NCBI GenBank assembly: GCA_014529385.2
Contig: CM043948.1
Span: 22,195,951 to 22,259,950 of the forward strand
Length of the DNA stretch: 64,000 nt
Source of the DNA: Adiantum capillus-veneris
Lineage: Eukaryota > Streptophyta > Polypodiopsida > Polypodiales > Pteridaceae
Direction of reading: 5' to 3'
Position numbers and translations under genes: made by a program. Positions 34,038 through 46,800 of the stretch are shown piece by piece. Position 1 is the stretch's first letter; the number at the start of each line of letters is the position of its first letter. The notes beneath the pieces are model-generated. The model saw only the letters and a program-made list of their open reading frames with translations. It did no database searches and was not told where the DNA came from.

Positions 34038-37000
34038 CAAGTCTACAAATCCCTTTTCAGAGGAGTATGATGCGATCTCACATTCTACCCGACCGCAGTC
34101 ATTCAACAATCAAAACCAACCAGCAACTCAGCCATCATTGCAAGCATGGCTTCAACAGAGTGCAACATTAGAGCAAGACCGAAATCGAGATGGTTATCAA
34201 GCCGCACGAGGTCTAAGGGATTTGCAAGAACCACCACTCTATTCAAGGTATCAAGGATAGAGTAAGCCAAAGACTCAAGGGTCAACAGAGCCTAGAAGAC
34301 CACCCATAGAACGAGTTCGAAGAGATGAACCATCTCTTGCAAGAACTATTAGAAATTATGGCTTAGGAGCACCATTGGGAGAGGAACCCGCCTACTACAG
34401 AAGACCAGAGGAGGTATATAGATTAGGACGTGGAGATCCAATGATGAGATGTGTAGACCATCGTAGAATTAGACCTTCTCAAGTGCAAAAATGGGTAAAC
34501 AAGAAATACAAAGGAAACAGAGATCCAAGAGATCATGTAGTAGCCTTTGTGCGTGTAATTAGAGCTGAAGAGGTGTTAGACTTCCCTATCCAATTTGCAG
34601 GATTTGGACTAACCCTAGAGGATAACGTTGCTACTTGGTTTGACTCTATGGAGAGTAGAGACGAGTCTATTGAGGAAGTGTTTGACGAGTTTATTGAGGA
34701 ATTCTCACAAAGAGGGATAGCTCATAATACCGTCTCACAAATCCATAAATTCAAACAGAAAGACGGGGAATCTGTGCAAAAGGCAATCATAAGACTAAAA
34801 AGATATGTTAAGTTCTGCCCTGTGGAAGAACTGCCAACTCAGTCCAGACTTATGCTTATATTCATCCAAGGACTAAGGAATGTAGATCTCCAGAAGGACT
34901 TACATATGAAGAGGAGCACGACGTTGAATGAGTTAACCAAGGAGGCTCTTTACCTTGTGGACAATTGTGCGGTCTACAAAGAGGGTGAGTTCAAGGACCT
35001 TGACGACGATTCATCTTCACAACAAAGTGGAAGCAAGTCTTCTAAGACAGCACCGAAAGGAGAAGTAGTTGTAAGCCAGGAGCAGCTTGTAGAGGAAGTG
35101 CTAAAAAAGATTAACTTGTACGCCAAACCCCAGGCTAAACAGCCCAAGTGGTGTGCTATTGAACAAAAATGGACAAACCATGGGACAGAGGAATGTTAGT
35201 ATAACAAGGGATATGTGCGAGAGAGACCTTACGCTCCCCAAGCTCAAGTAGCTTCTCCTCAAGTTCCATCGATGCCTAGGTATCAAGCAGGCAACCTACC
35301 AGGACCTGTAGGTGTAGAAAGACCACAACCAGTGTTGGGGCAACAACCACCCCTACCAGGATTACGACCAATCAGTATAAGATACACACCAACCGTAATC
35401 GAATCAGACGAGAAGGCTTTGGTGCCTATGCATGCATATTATGAAGATCCCAATGGATATGCGGCAAACCATGTCTATTATCCACCGGAAGAACCCTCGA
35501 CACCAGAACCATGAAGCATGATGGGAAGTGCAAGACCACCAACAGCTGCATAGGCAGCAGGAGAAGGAAGATATAACTTAGATGAGCGAACATTGTTGTT
35601 CATAGCCAACGGAGGCATGGGCGGACAGAGACATGCTTACCAACAAAGAGGAGCTCAAGGAGCACCTCGACAACCCAAGGGACCCTGCTACAAGTGTGGT
35701 GGAGACCATTGGCTAAGAGACTGTCCTCATGATGAAATCATTAGAGTCAACGCATATTGCACCGAGTGCGGAGTTACTCATTTGATTCCTGATTGCCCTA
35801 AGAACCCTAACAAAGGAGCAAAAACTACCTTGAACATGCTGGAAGCAGTGCCTTCCAGTGGAGGGTCAGAAAACGAGACAATCATACCTATTCAGGCGGT
35901 GACACGAGCCCAAGCTCAAAGAATGACGAACAAACCCATAATTGAAGAGCCAAAAACCAATGCCCCAAGTTCAGAAACGATAAATCAGAGAAGCACTTGG
36001 AAAGCTAGAAAGGCGCGGATAAAAGCCAGGAAAGAACGAGAGCAAACAGCTCTATCCAAGGAGTTAAAACACACAAAGGATAGATTAGAGCGGTTAGAGG
36101 ATCTAGCTAGCCTAAGCTCACACACCGCGGCAACCATAGCACCCAAGGAAATAGCAGAACCCAAAAGTGCAGGATCAGGAGGATCAGTACTGGCAGACAA
36201 GGTAAATGAGCAGTTGGATGCACTTCTAAAAGCCTATGAAACCAGACTAAAAAAGAACCAAACCCAAGAGCAAAAATGGATGACTTATCCATATGCTGAA
36301 ATAGAAAAATAGAGGTTGGAAATGTGTAGAAAGATGATTGAAACAACTCAAACTTTGATAGAAAACCCGCTTGGTAAACCTGCAAATTGGCATGAAGTAC
36401 CAGCTTCAACCCCTATCCAACCAAATTTAGAGGAACAAGTAGAAACGAAGGAAAGACTCACGAATGCCTATGAGTCTAGGGGAGATCCTATCGCAGTGCC
36501 AAATACAACAGATGAGGCAAGTGACGGGTTCCAGCCTAGAACATTGGCAGAAATGGGTAAGGATTGTAATGGTCTAGATAATCTGTGGAAGCAAATCCGG
36601 GAGGCCAACGAAGCTAACAGGGCGAGTAACCACATGAACAACACAAGAAAAGAGAAAAACGAGATCCTACCTCCTATTGAAGAATTTGAAACAAGATCAC
36701 AAATGAACTTTGATATACATTCACAAGGGGGAGACCAGGGATCAATTAGTTCGGGGCACAGCCAACCAGACTCGTTGAAAACTCTACCCTCTAACTTAGG
36801 AGAGTATGAAGCCAAGTCTGAGGTGAGAGCAATCCTATCTCAAATACTTTCTTCTAACAAAGTGATGGATTCACAAGGATTGATTGAGTTATTGTCCACC
36901 CCGGTGGCATGCACAATCACATTAGTCGAACTCCTAAGGTTACGACCAAACATGTGGACCACATTAGGCAAATGCCTAGAAAAATTTGGAGTGAAAGACC

Positions 37001-37956
37001 CCACCTCGAAGCTTCAGTAAGGGATCAGAAAATTGGACAGGCCTCAACTAAACACTAGGCCAGTACCTTTAAACAAAGTTGGAGAGTATTGCGAGGGAGA
37101 AGATGGAAACACCACGCTACCAGTAGAATTCCAAGGAGTAGTTTCCAAAGCTATTCTTGACAGTGGAGCAGGAGTTGCTATCGCCACCAAGGAAATCTGG
37201 AAAAAATGGAGAAAACCGGCTTTAAGAGCTACCAAAATGAAATTGCGATTAGCAGATGGGTTCATGGAGAAGCCTCTTGGACTCTTAGAAAAAGTGATTG
37301 TCACTTCGTACAGAATCGAGTATGAGCATACATTTGCAATAGTTGATTTCGACAAAAAGAACAATTACAAGATCATTTTGGGAAGACCATTCATGCGACA
37401 GTTGAAGATGGTCGAGGATTGGGGTTATGACCACATATACCTCAGACATGGCGAGACAACAACCAAAATACACCTGAAAGACCATAGTTACAAGGATGTG
37501 AACCAGACACCAGTGGAAGAGTTTGATTCAGCTACAGTCGCAGGATCGGAACTCCCAGCATGGTTAGGGCAACAAAAAGAGCTATGGATGTGCGGAGCTT
37601 CACATTGTGGGAGCTTAAAAAGAGAGGAATGTGTTTTAGAAAGAGCGATTGAGGACAAGGAATATATTCCAGAACCTTTTCCTGAAGATGCCTTGGAACC
37701 TCTAGAATGGGAACACATACTAGCAACATTGGATGTCTGTACCACTACAGATAGTCCAACAACAAAATTTTGCGATAAGGATGGCTATGATGTGCTACCC
37801 TATTACATGGTAAGCATTATACCAGGAGGAGATGAGACGATAGAACCACCAGAACAAGAAGAGTTTTATAACTCCTCTGAACATTTGGAAGTAAACAACG
37901 ATGCAGATAATGAGTGTTCAGATAGCTCAAGTGAGCGTGGGGGAAAAGTAGAGTAG
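34038..37956 (+). pseudogene. G3 gag-protease
   Basis: One frame (codons at 3n+1) with stops at 34258-34260, 35197-35199, 35512-35514, about 35550, 36310-36312, 37018-37020 and 37954-37956. The gag capsid domain is at about 34490-34980 (DPRDHVVAFVRVIRAEEVL, TWFDSMES, FIEEFSQRGIAHNTVSQIH, FIQGLRNVDLQKDLH). A Cys/His segment common to this gag type follows (KWCAIEQKWTNHGTEEC), then two CCHC knuckles (CYKCGGDHWLRDC, CTECGVTHLIPDC) near 35690-35800. The retropepsin near 37150-37440 has an intact Asp-Ser-Gly (37159-37167) and IILGRPFMRQ. Several stops sit where tryptophan is expected (the codon after GTEEC is TAG), as expected from transitions. Confidence 0.92.
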
Positions 37957-38033
37957 TTTTATGATTTTGCTAATCAGCACCCTAGACGCCAAGAACGCTA
38001 TAGGAGGAAACAAGCAGGAAACATTTTATTATA
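37957..38033 (+). other. Deletion junction in G3: reverse transcriptase and RNase H missing
   Basis: Directly after the protease linker (a basic stretch RRQERYRRKQAGN, equivalent to KRRRYRANVR of G2 near 19015) the sequence jumps to the segment that follows RNase H (LEFDFTVVVKKG, equivalent to G2 near 20798). By comparison with G2 about 1.75 kb is gone. Confidence 0.85.
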
Positions 38034-38903
38034 TTGCTAGAGTTTGATTTCACAGTAGTAGTCAAAAAGGGTAAAACCCACCTACGGGCAGATCATCTTT
38101 CAAGGATACACAACGGGGAAGCTCCTGAAGGAGTAGATGATGACATACCAGATGCTTATCTTTTCAATATTGAAATGATCCCCAAATGGTCTCAGGAAAT
38201 TGTTAGCATTCTTTCCTTTGGAGGTAGGTTTGATAGCACAGAAGACAGATCCAAACAACAAAAAATTTGACAAACAAAAAACTTCCAGTTGATTGCACGA
38301 CGGCTGTATCATCTAGGATCGGACCAAATTCTACGATTATGTATAAATCCGGAAGAATTCGAGTGTTACCTTGAAGAAGCGCATGTCCAGGATTGTGCAT
38401 TTCATTGTTCAACAGTGAAAACACACCAGAGACAGAAACAGTTAGGGGTTTATTGGCCAACTATGTATGCGGACACACATGCTTATGTTAACAATTGTAC
38501 TATATGTAGTGCCAAACGATCAGTGGATCGCGCGACATTGTTTCAGATAAACATTACACCTGCATGGAGTCAATATATCATTGATTTCTTAACCACAAGG
38601 ACGTTTCCTGAAAACATAACAAGAGCACGGAAAAGGGCTATAGAGCTGGAGGCTCGTGACTTTCAGTTAATTGGGAACCAACTCTATAAGCGAGGAAAGG
38701 ACAATCAACTTAGAATTTGTGCAAGTGAAAGTGAATACCTGCTGATTCTAGAACATGCACATGGAGGTATAAGTGGAGGAAATTTTTCAGGCGATAAGAC
38801 GGCAAAAATTGTCTTAACCGCAGGAATATGGTGGCCTACATTGCATATGGATGCTGAAGAGTTTGTAAAGCGTTGTGACGCATGCGCACCAAGGTGCCGA
38901 TAA
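38034..38903 (+). pseudogene. G3 integrase N-terminal region with two tandem zinc-binding modules
   Basis: One frame, with a stop at 38268-38270, holds two similar modules of roughly 115 codons. The first (about 38181-38515) has PKWSQEIVSIL, FQLIARRLYHLGSD, EEAHVQDCAFHC, YWPTMYADTHAYVNNCTIC. The second (about 38560-38895) has PAWSQYIIDFL, FQLIGNQLYKRGKD, EHAHGGISGGNF, WWPTLHMDAEEFVKRCDAC. Each looks like the usual H2C2 domain that precedes the integrase core and its lead-in. G2 has only one such module. A frameshift at about 38890 separates this part from the core. Confidence 0.85.
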
Positions 38904-41059
38904 AGAGAGATGAGATGCCACTACGGCCAATGATGGGATCAAGGGCATTTGCAAAATGGGGCATTGATTTTGTGGGACCTATTTCACCCCCTGCATATCG
39001 CACCCATACCCAATATATCATTGTGGCTACGGACTATCTCACAAAATGAGCGGAAGCCAAGGCAACACAAAAAGCAGATGCACAGACCACTACACAATTT
39101 TTGTATGAGAATGTTTTTGTACGATACGGTTTACCAATAGAAATTGTCAGTGATCGTGGAACACATTTTCTTAATGAAGTTATTGAATATCTGCTAGAGG
39201 AATTCATGGTCATACATAGGAAATCTTCTCCATACCATCCACAGGCAAATGGACAAGCTGAGGCCACAAATAAAACAATATGCACGGTTCTCACTAAAAT
39301 TGTGTCAGAGACAAGAACAGATTGGGATCAGCAGCTACACTCAACACTATGGGCATACTGGGTAGCTTACAAAACATCGATAGGAACGACAACGTACAAC
39401 ATGGTGTTTGGTCTAAATGCTATATTACCCATAGAGTTTGTAATTCCAACTCTACGAGTAGCGAAACGCTTAGAATGGTCAGGGCATGAGCTCTCTTCAA
39501 GAATATATGATCTTGAAACGCTAGATGAACTCCGCTTGAGAGTTGTAGCTTCGATCTATGCTAAAAAGAGAAGGCAAAAGGAATTTTTTGACAAGCATGT
39601 GTGCACGAAAGAGTTCAAAACAGGTGATTATGTACTTGTTTATACTTTGAAGCAACATGCCAAGAAACTTAAAAGGCGAGGGATTGGACCCTTTGTGATT
39701 AGTGATCTATCACAAAGCGGAGCTGTCAAGCTTGCTACATTAGCAGGTGAAGAAATGCCAAATTGGATTAGTGGATGTCGATTGAAGAAATATCATTTAC
39801 CACTAACACAGGATATGCTTCAACAAATCCATCAAGGAAAACAACGAATGAAGGAGAAGCAAAGGGTACGAGAAGAAGCTCAAGCAGAAGCAAAAGAACA
39901 CATTGCAGAAAGAAGACTTCTACGACAACAACAACAATGTGGAGCACCATTGCAAATCAATGCCATTCGACTAACAAGGTTTGATGAAGACACAGTGGAG
40001 CCAATAATTGCAGTCAAAGTGGGTAGCAATCAAGTTGAATCGACGGCATTGCTTGATTCTGGAGCTCAAGCAAATTTAATCTCTTACGGATTATACAAAC
40101 AGCTCAAGTCCAAAGGTCAACTTTATCCTACTCCACAAGTGCTGGAAAGTAGTACATCACATTCTCTGAAAACATTGGGCTGGACTATATTGCATGTACA
40201 AGTACATCAATATGTTTACCCACACAAATTTTACGTAATCGAGGATGAAAGCACACAACACCCCATGTTGTTGGGACAACCTTGGCAAAAAGAGTACAAT
40301 GTGCAGATAGATTGGAATGCGAATGCAGTCAAAATTCAGTATACACAAGAACAATAGGTAATAGCCTTTGCTCAGCAACCCCGTAATAATCAGCTACCAG
40401 CAGTGCAATCACTAGAAAAAGAGCCAAAAGCAAGGGTGCCACCAAAGAACAACATGATACCCAGGGCTAACAAACAGGTAAAAGCCAACCATGCTCACTA
40501 CATACATACGAAGTCACCGACCGCAATGAACAGATTAGAGTTACCAACAAGAAAAAAACAAATATGGGTGCGGAAGGATAGAAATAACATTGCAGACAAA
40601 AAACAATACAACGGAAGAATTCAACCGAAGCAGATAGTTTAACCAAAAACCCAGGGAATAAAAAATATATGGATCCCAAAGAAAATGCTCAGCAATAACT
40701 CAAATGCGACTCGCATTTAGATAGCGAAACAAAAGCAAAAGGAACTCCCTTCAGTACAAACAACATCGGCAGGCAGACAGCTGCATTTGCAATCGGCAAA
40801 TCGAATTATGTGGAAGCCAATAAGCAACAAAACAGTGGAAACCAAGGAAGTAGCAAGAAACCTACAAAAATCGGCAAAGACAAGCTACCAATGGAAAGCA
40901 AAAGAGATACGGTCTACGGCCATTCCGGCCAAGCCAATTCTCTCCAAAGAGACAACTACGGCCATATCAACAGTAGCGGCAAAGCAACTGCCTTTTGCAA
41001 GAAAGACAATCAAACAAAGAGCAGTAGAGTATCAGCTCTGTTACTTGCAAAGAAAATAG
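38890..41059 (+). pseudogene. G3 integrase core, second protease-like domain and tail
   Basis: After a frameshift near 38890 the frame continues to about 41057-41059, with stops at about 39046 (a TGA where tryptophan of TKWAEAKA is expected), 40355-40357 and 40640-40642. The integrase core shows GIDFVGP, IVSDRGTHF and NGQAEATNK, so all three acidic positions are present. A C-terminal integrase domain follows (FKTGDYVLVY, GIGPFVI). From 39960 to 40340 lies a second retropepsin-like domain: ALLDSGAQANLISYG (Asp at 40055), HPMLLGQPW and VQIDWNANAVKI. The tail has spaced IWVRK and IWIPK motifs, as in G2. No chromodomain is seen. Confidence 0.92.
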
Positions 41060-42826
41060 GAAACCTCGACGGCGAATGCCAATAAGCATCTTGCTTATAC
41101 CCTTCTCTTGCACAACATTAATTTTTCCATGCATTGACCGAGTATGCATAAAATAGGGCCACATTACACGGCCAAGCGTTGGCACAATTTTTTCAACCAT
41201 GCACGGTACATACTCCGAGGTGATACCTTGTCATCCGGGAGGACTCCGGCTAGGAGGGGGGGAGGCATTCTCAAAAAAGGACCCAATAGCAGAAAGAGCA
41301 AAAAAGGGCATGATTTTCAACTATTTTTAAGGGTTGTTGTTTGATTGTGAAATTTTCTGGACTAACCCAAGTACATATGCCCTTATACAACATGAATCTA
41401 TAGGTATATGGGGCCAAATGCCAAATCAAGCCCCTAGGTGTGTGTATATAAGTAGAAATAGCCATTTTTCGGGCAAAATATTGGTAAAACGGAGAAATCC
41501 GGCCATAAAAATTGCAGGTGAGTGTATATAATGTTTTGCGGTAATGTTTTCGATTTATTATGATTTTTGGGGATTTTCTGGGTTTGATTTTCTATTTTCC
41601 TTTTAATTTTTCTAATTTTCGTCAGAAAAACTTCAAAATTACAAAATGTAGGCGAAAAACGGTCGTAATGAAAAACAAAAAATATGGGGATGATCAATGA
41701 CTATAGGACAACCTATGGTACAGTGGGGGTGCAATTATGAGACTTGAGCGAAAAGCGTGTTTTGGTCAGATTTTGACCAAAATGCCAAATTTCTGGTAAA
41801 CAAGGCAAATGAAGTCCAAATCAAGAAATTTTTGAGCCTAAACCGCATCTCGCAAGAAGTTGGGAGCTCATGTCAAATTTCATGAAAAGTGGTTCGGGAA
41901 CCCCCATTATAAGAATTTTTCACTTCATTTTAAGCTCATTTTCACTATTGACCTTTGAGAGAGAGCTTCTGCCACCTAGAGCGAGCGGAACTTCCAGCAG
42001 CTTCTACGACGCGCACAACTACCTGACGGGCTTCAGACATGAGAGGTAGGCTCACCACCTTGAGCTTTTCGCGCTTGTTTGTTGTTTTGTCGCGAAAACT
42101 AGCGTAGGGTTCACACACAAAGCGGGCAGTAGAGACCTACAAGTAGAAGTGGCAACCTAACGGCTAACGCAAAAGCAATGATACTTCATCGGCAGCTTAT
42201 CCTAGCATAGGAAACCAGTCTTGGATGTCCAAAGGCAGTAGAAAACCATCGGAAAAACCCTAATTCCTAGAATCCAACAAGAAGCCACCAAATGGGAAAT
42301 CGGCGGAAAGGCAAATGCTACCAAAATTCATGGGTAGGAGTATCTCAACATGCTTGACAAGTCTACGTAGCCCACATGACCAAAAGGTGACCCGAAGTGG
42401 CACTAAACTTCAGAAACGGCATCAGACATGTCCGTTTGCTACCAAACTTCACGAGCGGCTTTCCTAAACCATCAACAACCAATTCCTGTGGTGGTAGACC
42501 ACCACAAGTCATCAAAGACATGTAAACACAACCACGGGTGCTTTTAGAGAGACAAATTGCCAAATGGAGCTTCGGTGAAGCCAAAGTCGACAAAAACCAT
42601 ACAGCAAGGATCCCCAAGGGATCGGAAAGCTATGGAGACCAACATCAAGAAATTTAATCGCCGAAAAGCACTCCAAAAGTCAAAAATTGGCTCGGAGGCT
42701 CTGAAATCCACACAGGGAGTTACTTTCTATCCATTTGACTTTTTTGTTGAAATTAGGCTTAAAAGGGACTCAGGGGGACTAAGGGCAGACACCAATTAGA
42801 CAGCTTCCATGAAAAAAATCATCAAG
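41060..42826 (+). other. G3 non-coding region with internal PPT-like tract
   Basis: No coding frame recognised. CTAGGAGGGGGGGAGG at about 41250-41265 is a polypurine tract placed soon after pol, as in G2. Confidence 0.55.
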
Positions 42827-43705
42827 AGACATCCTACGCGTAGGATGTCTCAAGGCCATTTCTGGGCACAAAACCCAACATTTTTCATCACACACATTTT
42901 TTGAATAGCCTTTACATGCTAGCCACCAAGTTTCATCACATTTGGACCAACATTGACCTCATATGCATGAAAAAACGCAAAGTTAGGACATAGAGGCAAT
43001 AATGGGCCATAGACCTACCAAAAATTGTCCAAATCACATGAAACTTGCACAACACATTCATGAGCACATAGCCAACCAACCTGTGTGGTCACCTGCAAAA
43101 AATGATGAAGTAGACATCCTACACGTAGGATATCTATTTGACATTTTTGGCCTACAAAGGGTGTTTGTCCATTCCAGATCTAATCACATCATCTTCAAGA
43201 GCTCATATATCAAGTTTGAAGCCATTCCAATCAATTTTGACCCCCAACACCTTCAAGATACACTTTTTGAGTCCAAAAACACTACACAGGGTCTTACCAA
43301 CATCAATTCTTGTCCAAATCAAAATCCAAGAACATGGCCATGTTCCACATGCCAAGGACTACCCATAAAACAAATCCCAAGCCATTTTGATGAAATAGAC
43401 ATCCTACACATAGGATATCTCAAGCATGTTTTTGACCTTCTGTGCAAAGAATGACATCATGGGAGCCATTACCATGGTGCAAGGAGCCCATATATCAATT
43501 TTCAACCCATTTGGATGTCATTTGTCACCTGTTGTGGAGATTCTACCCAATTTGTGAGCTTAAAACCTGAATCTGCCCAAAAATCCACTTTTTGATGCCC
43601 AAACCCAATTCCAAGCACATAGCCATGTTGTATAGGCCAAGGACCACCAGCATGACAAGTAGCACCCAAATCTGATGAAAAAGACATCCTACGCGTAGGA
43701 TGTCT
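42827..43705. repeat. Tandem array with 285-bp period, each unit starting with the 24-bp palindrome
   Basis: Palindromes at 42827-42850, 43112-43135, 43397-43420 and 43682-43705 are exactly 285 bp apart. The first and last are perfect AGACATCCTACG inverted repeats; the middle two differ at central CG positions (CG to CA) and by GATGTC to GATATC. The unit bodies are strongly diverged, but residual similarity remains (ACATGGCCATGTT against ACATAGCCATGTT; CATATATCAA in both), so this is an old tandem array. Confidence 0.92.
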
Positions 43706-43870
43706 AAATGAAAATTTTTTGCCAGAATTGCACTGTGAGCACATGTACAGTTGCCCTAATTCCTTTTAAGTTTTATTTTCAATTTTCAAGTCATTTGGAT
43801 AGTTAAAACTCAGTTTCTCAGCTGATATGGAAAAAAAGGTAACTTCGGACTACTGAGTGCAATAGGATCT

Positions 43871-46800
43871 ATGGCAGCCGCAAAGTCATCGGCAAAGAAG
43901 AAGAGGATGACCATAAAGGATTATTTGGAAGAAGTAGAGCCCTTCGTCATACCAGAAGGAACTCTAAAGCCAACCAGCACATGGATCCAAGAAGATCTGC
44001 TAGAGTCAAATGATCTAAAGATTTACCAGGGTGTGTTCAAAGACACCGAAGGAAATGTGATAGAGCTACCAATGCTACCGCGGGAACTCAATGAGTTCGT
44101 CAGAAGCAAGATGGCAGAGTATCTGGAGAAAATAGATCTCCATAATTTTTTTGAAGCTATGCCGGCAGGTATTGACATAAAAAGAGTATGGGAATTTGTG
44201 ACGACAATCAAGGAAGATGGAGTGGCCAGAGTAACGGATCTGCAGGGCAAGCCAGGCACGGAGATTCTAATCATAGAGAGGGTGGTGGCAGCTGCACTAG
44301 ACCTCTCCAACAAAGGGGATAGTGTAACCAAAAGAAGAGACGAAGTAAAGGTGTACACCGAAAAGAAAGGAAACTACATTTTTGAAGACATTGCCAACCC
44401 CAAAGTGGCAATCATGAGTCAGCTGTACAATCAGTATTTCCATATGTGTACAAAGTGGCCACAAAAGTACAGAATGCCGCCTGCAGCAATTGCCACAACA
44501 TTCACCTGGGCAATGCAGAAAAGCAAGCCGAAGGTAATCAATTATGCAGCTTATATACATGATAATCTGGTGAAAATGGGCAACAAGAACCCCACATACA
44601 TCGTGCCGGGCGAGCTAATCACGAAGGTGATTTATGGAGCATTGCACGCCAAGGGAAGATGGCCCGACCCTCCATCGCAGAATGACTGGCTGAGGCTCAA
44701 GAAAGATAAGGAAGACGAACAACCCAAAGCACCAAGGGTGGCAACCCATTTGAAACGCCGGTTAGAAACCGTGCAAGAAGAGAAGCCAGAGCTGAAGAAG
44801 GGAAAGAAGGAATCTGTCCAAGTGCCAGTAAAAGAGACTAAATCACAAAAAGCGGCACGTCTAGAGCGACTGGTGGAAAGTTTTAGGACCGAAAGAGCCC
44901 TCAAAGGAGATTTGAATGAACTATGGAAGCTGTCTCTAGAAGCAATGTCGGGATCATCCCGAAGGGTGCACAAAGACAAATTCGACGACTACATTAAGAA
45001 TTTTGAGATTCTACATGCCACAATGGAAAATACCCCACATATACCATTTACAGAAGCAGAAGTGGAGCAAGTCAGACGGCAACTGCTAGAGGAGCAGGAA
45101 GGCCAAGAGAGAGAAAGGAAGACAAAGGGGGACAGGGATTTCAAGAAAAAGCCGACAACTCCACCGTCCAGCCCTGAGTCCAGCCCTGAGTCAAGCCCAC
45201 CACCCTCACCACCTCTTCATAGCCCTCCACAGACTCAAGAAAAAGAGGAGCAAGACAAATATGAAGATCAGGAAGAGTCAAAGCAAGAACAAAGCCAAGA
45301 GCAAGAACAAAAGGAAGAGGCTAAGCCTAAAAGTGAGCAGCCAGAGCCAAATGAAGCAAGATATAACACATTTCTAGACCTATTGGTTGTTGGACATACA
45401 AAAGAAGAGGCTGCCACAATCGCATTTGACTTGGCAAGCACGGTGCACAAAGAGCAAATGCAAAGCCTACGGTTAGTGGAGCTAAAGGAGATGGCCACTG
45501 ATACAGTGGACCTGCACCCACCCACCAATGATTGGGATGTGGTGATGACAAAGCTAACCGGGCTAAGGGCACAATCAATGGCCTCAGAAAGTGAAATGGC
45601 AACTCTCAAAGCCACTGAAGTGCAGATAAAGTTTGAAGTCGACACGTTACAAAAGCAAAGCCAAAGGCAGATAGAGAGAGAGACAGAGCTGCAAGCCAGT
45701 CTGGCAAAGGCATTGCAAAGATTCCAGGAAATGGAAAGAGAAAATCAGGAAGCAGCTCAAAGACTACAAGGGGCCGAAGAGGAATATAGACAACTTAGCA
45801 AGTCATTGACAGATGCAGAGAGGGAAAGGGATAACCTAACCCTACAACTTGTTGAGGAGTCCAAGGAAGTTGAGGCCATGAGAAATGCCAAAGAGAAGGC
45901 AGAAATAGAGCAGGAAGCCAGCCAGGATGAGGTCCTTGAGCTCAAGGACCAGCTTAAAGTTAAAGATCAAACCATCCAGCGGCTACGGGCATCCCCTGCC
46001 AGAGTCAGAGCTACTAGCTCGACTCACACCACTACAGAGAGCCAGATCTATGAAGAACAGATGAAAGAGCTCCAGAAAGAGTTGACCTTAGAGAAGAAGC
46101 AAAGGTTGATGATGGCAGAAGGGTCGGTGGTTATGCAAACACGCATGGAAGAAGAGCAGAAAGAAATGCAAGATGAACTAGAAAATATCAAGAGAAAGCT
46201 CGAGGAGGCGGAGAAGATAAATGCCGAGTTGAACGACCACCTCGTGAACATAAGAGAAGAAGCTGAAGCAGAGAAACAAACACTCCAAAAGCAGATAGAT
46301 GAGCTAAGAGGCCATCAGGTAGAAGAGCAGGCAGGCACAGGGCCAACAACCATGGAAGGCATAGACCTAGAGAATGTGGCAGATCCTGTGGACACACCCA
46401 TGCAAGAGGAAATCCTAGTAGGACCCTCTCAAGAGCCACAAGATCTGACACAAGAAGAGGAAGAGAAGCTGTGCAAGGCCATAGAGGCAGAAATCAGGGA
46501 AACGGCCAAAGAAGCTTTGGAATGGGAGCAGAGGGTTTTTAAATCCATGACCATTCAAAAGATAGACGCTAGCAACCTTCGGCGTGAATGGCTACAGCCC
46601 TTTCTCCCATATCCTTTGTTGAAGTACGAAGCCGCCACCATCAACAAGAGAATCAGAGAAGAGCCAATAGTTCCACTCTACACAGCAGATATCTCCCAGC
46701 CTGAAGGGGCAAAGTTGATAGTCGACTCCCAGCTCAGGTGGAGAAAGGCATGGCTGACGAAGTATCCACATTACCTAATCCATTTGGTAGAGGCACCCAA

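Noticed and set aside
42827-43705. CRISPR-like array
   Set aside because: Regular spacing of a palindromic repeat resembles one, but the 285-bp spacers, plant context and residual similarity between spacers show a decayed tandem repeat.
45268-45645. Minus-strand ORFs inside the large ORF (also 44023, 44632, 46048, 46188)
   Set aside because: Low-complexity complements of Glu/Lys-rich codons; no domain recognised.
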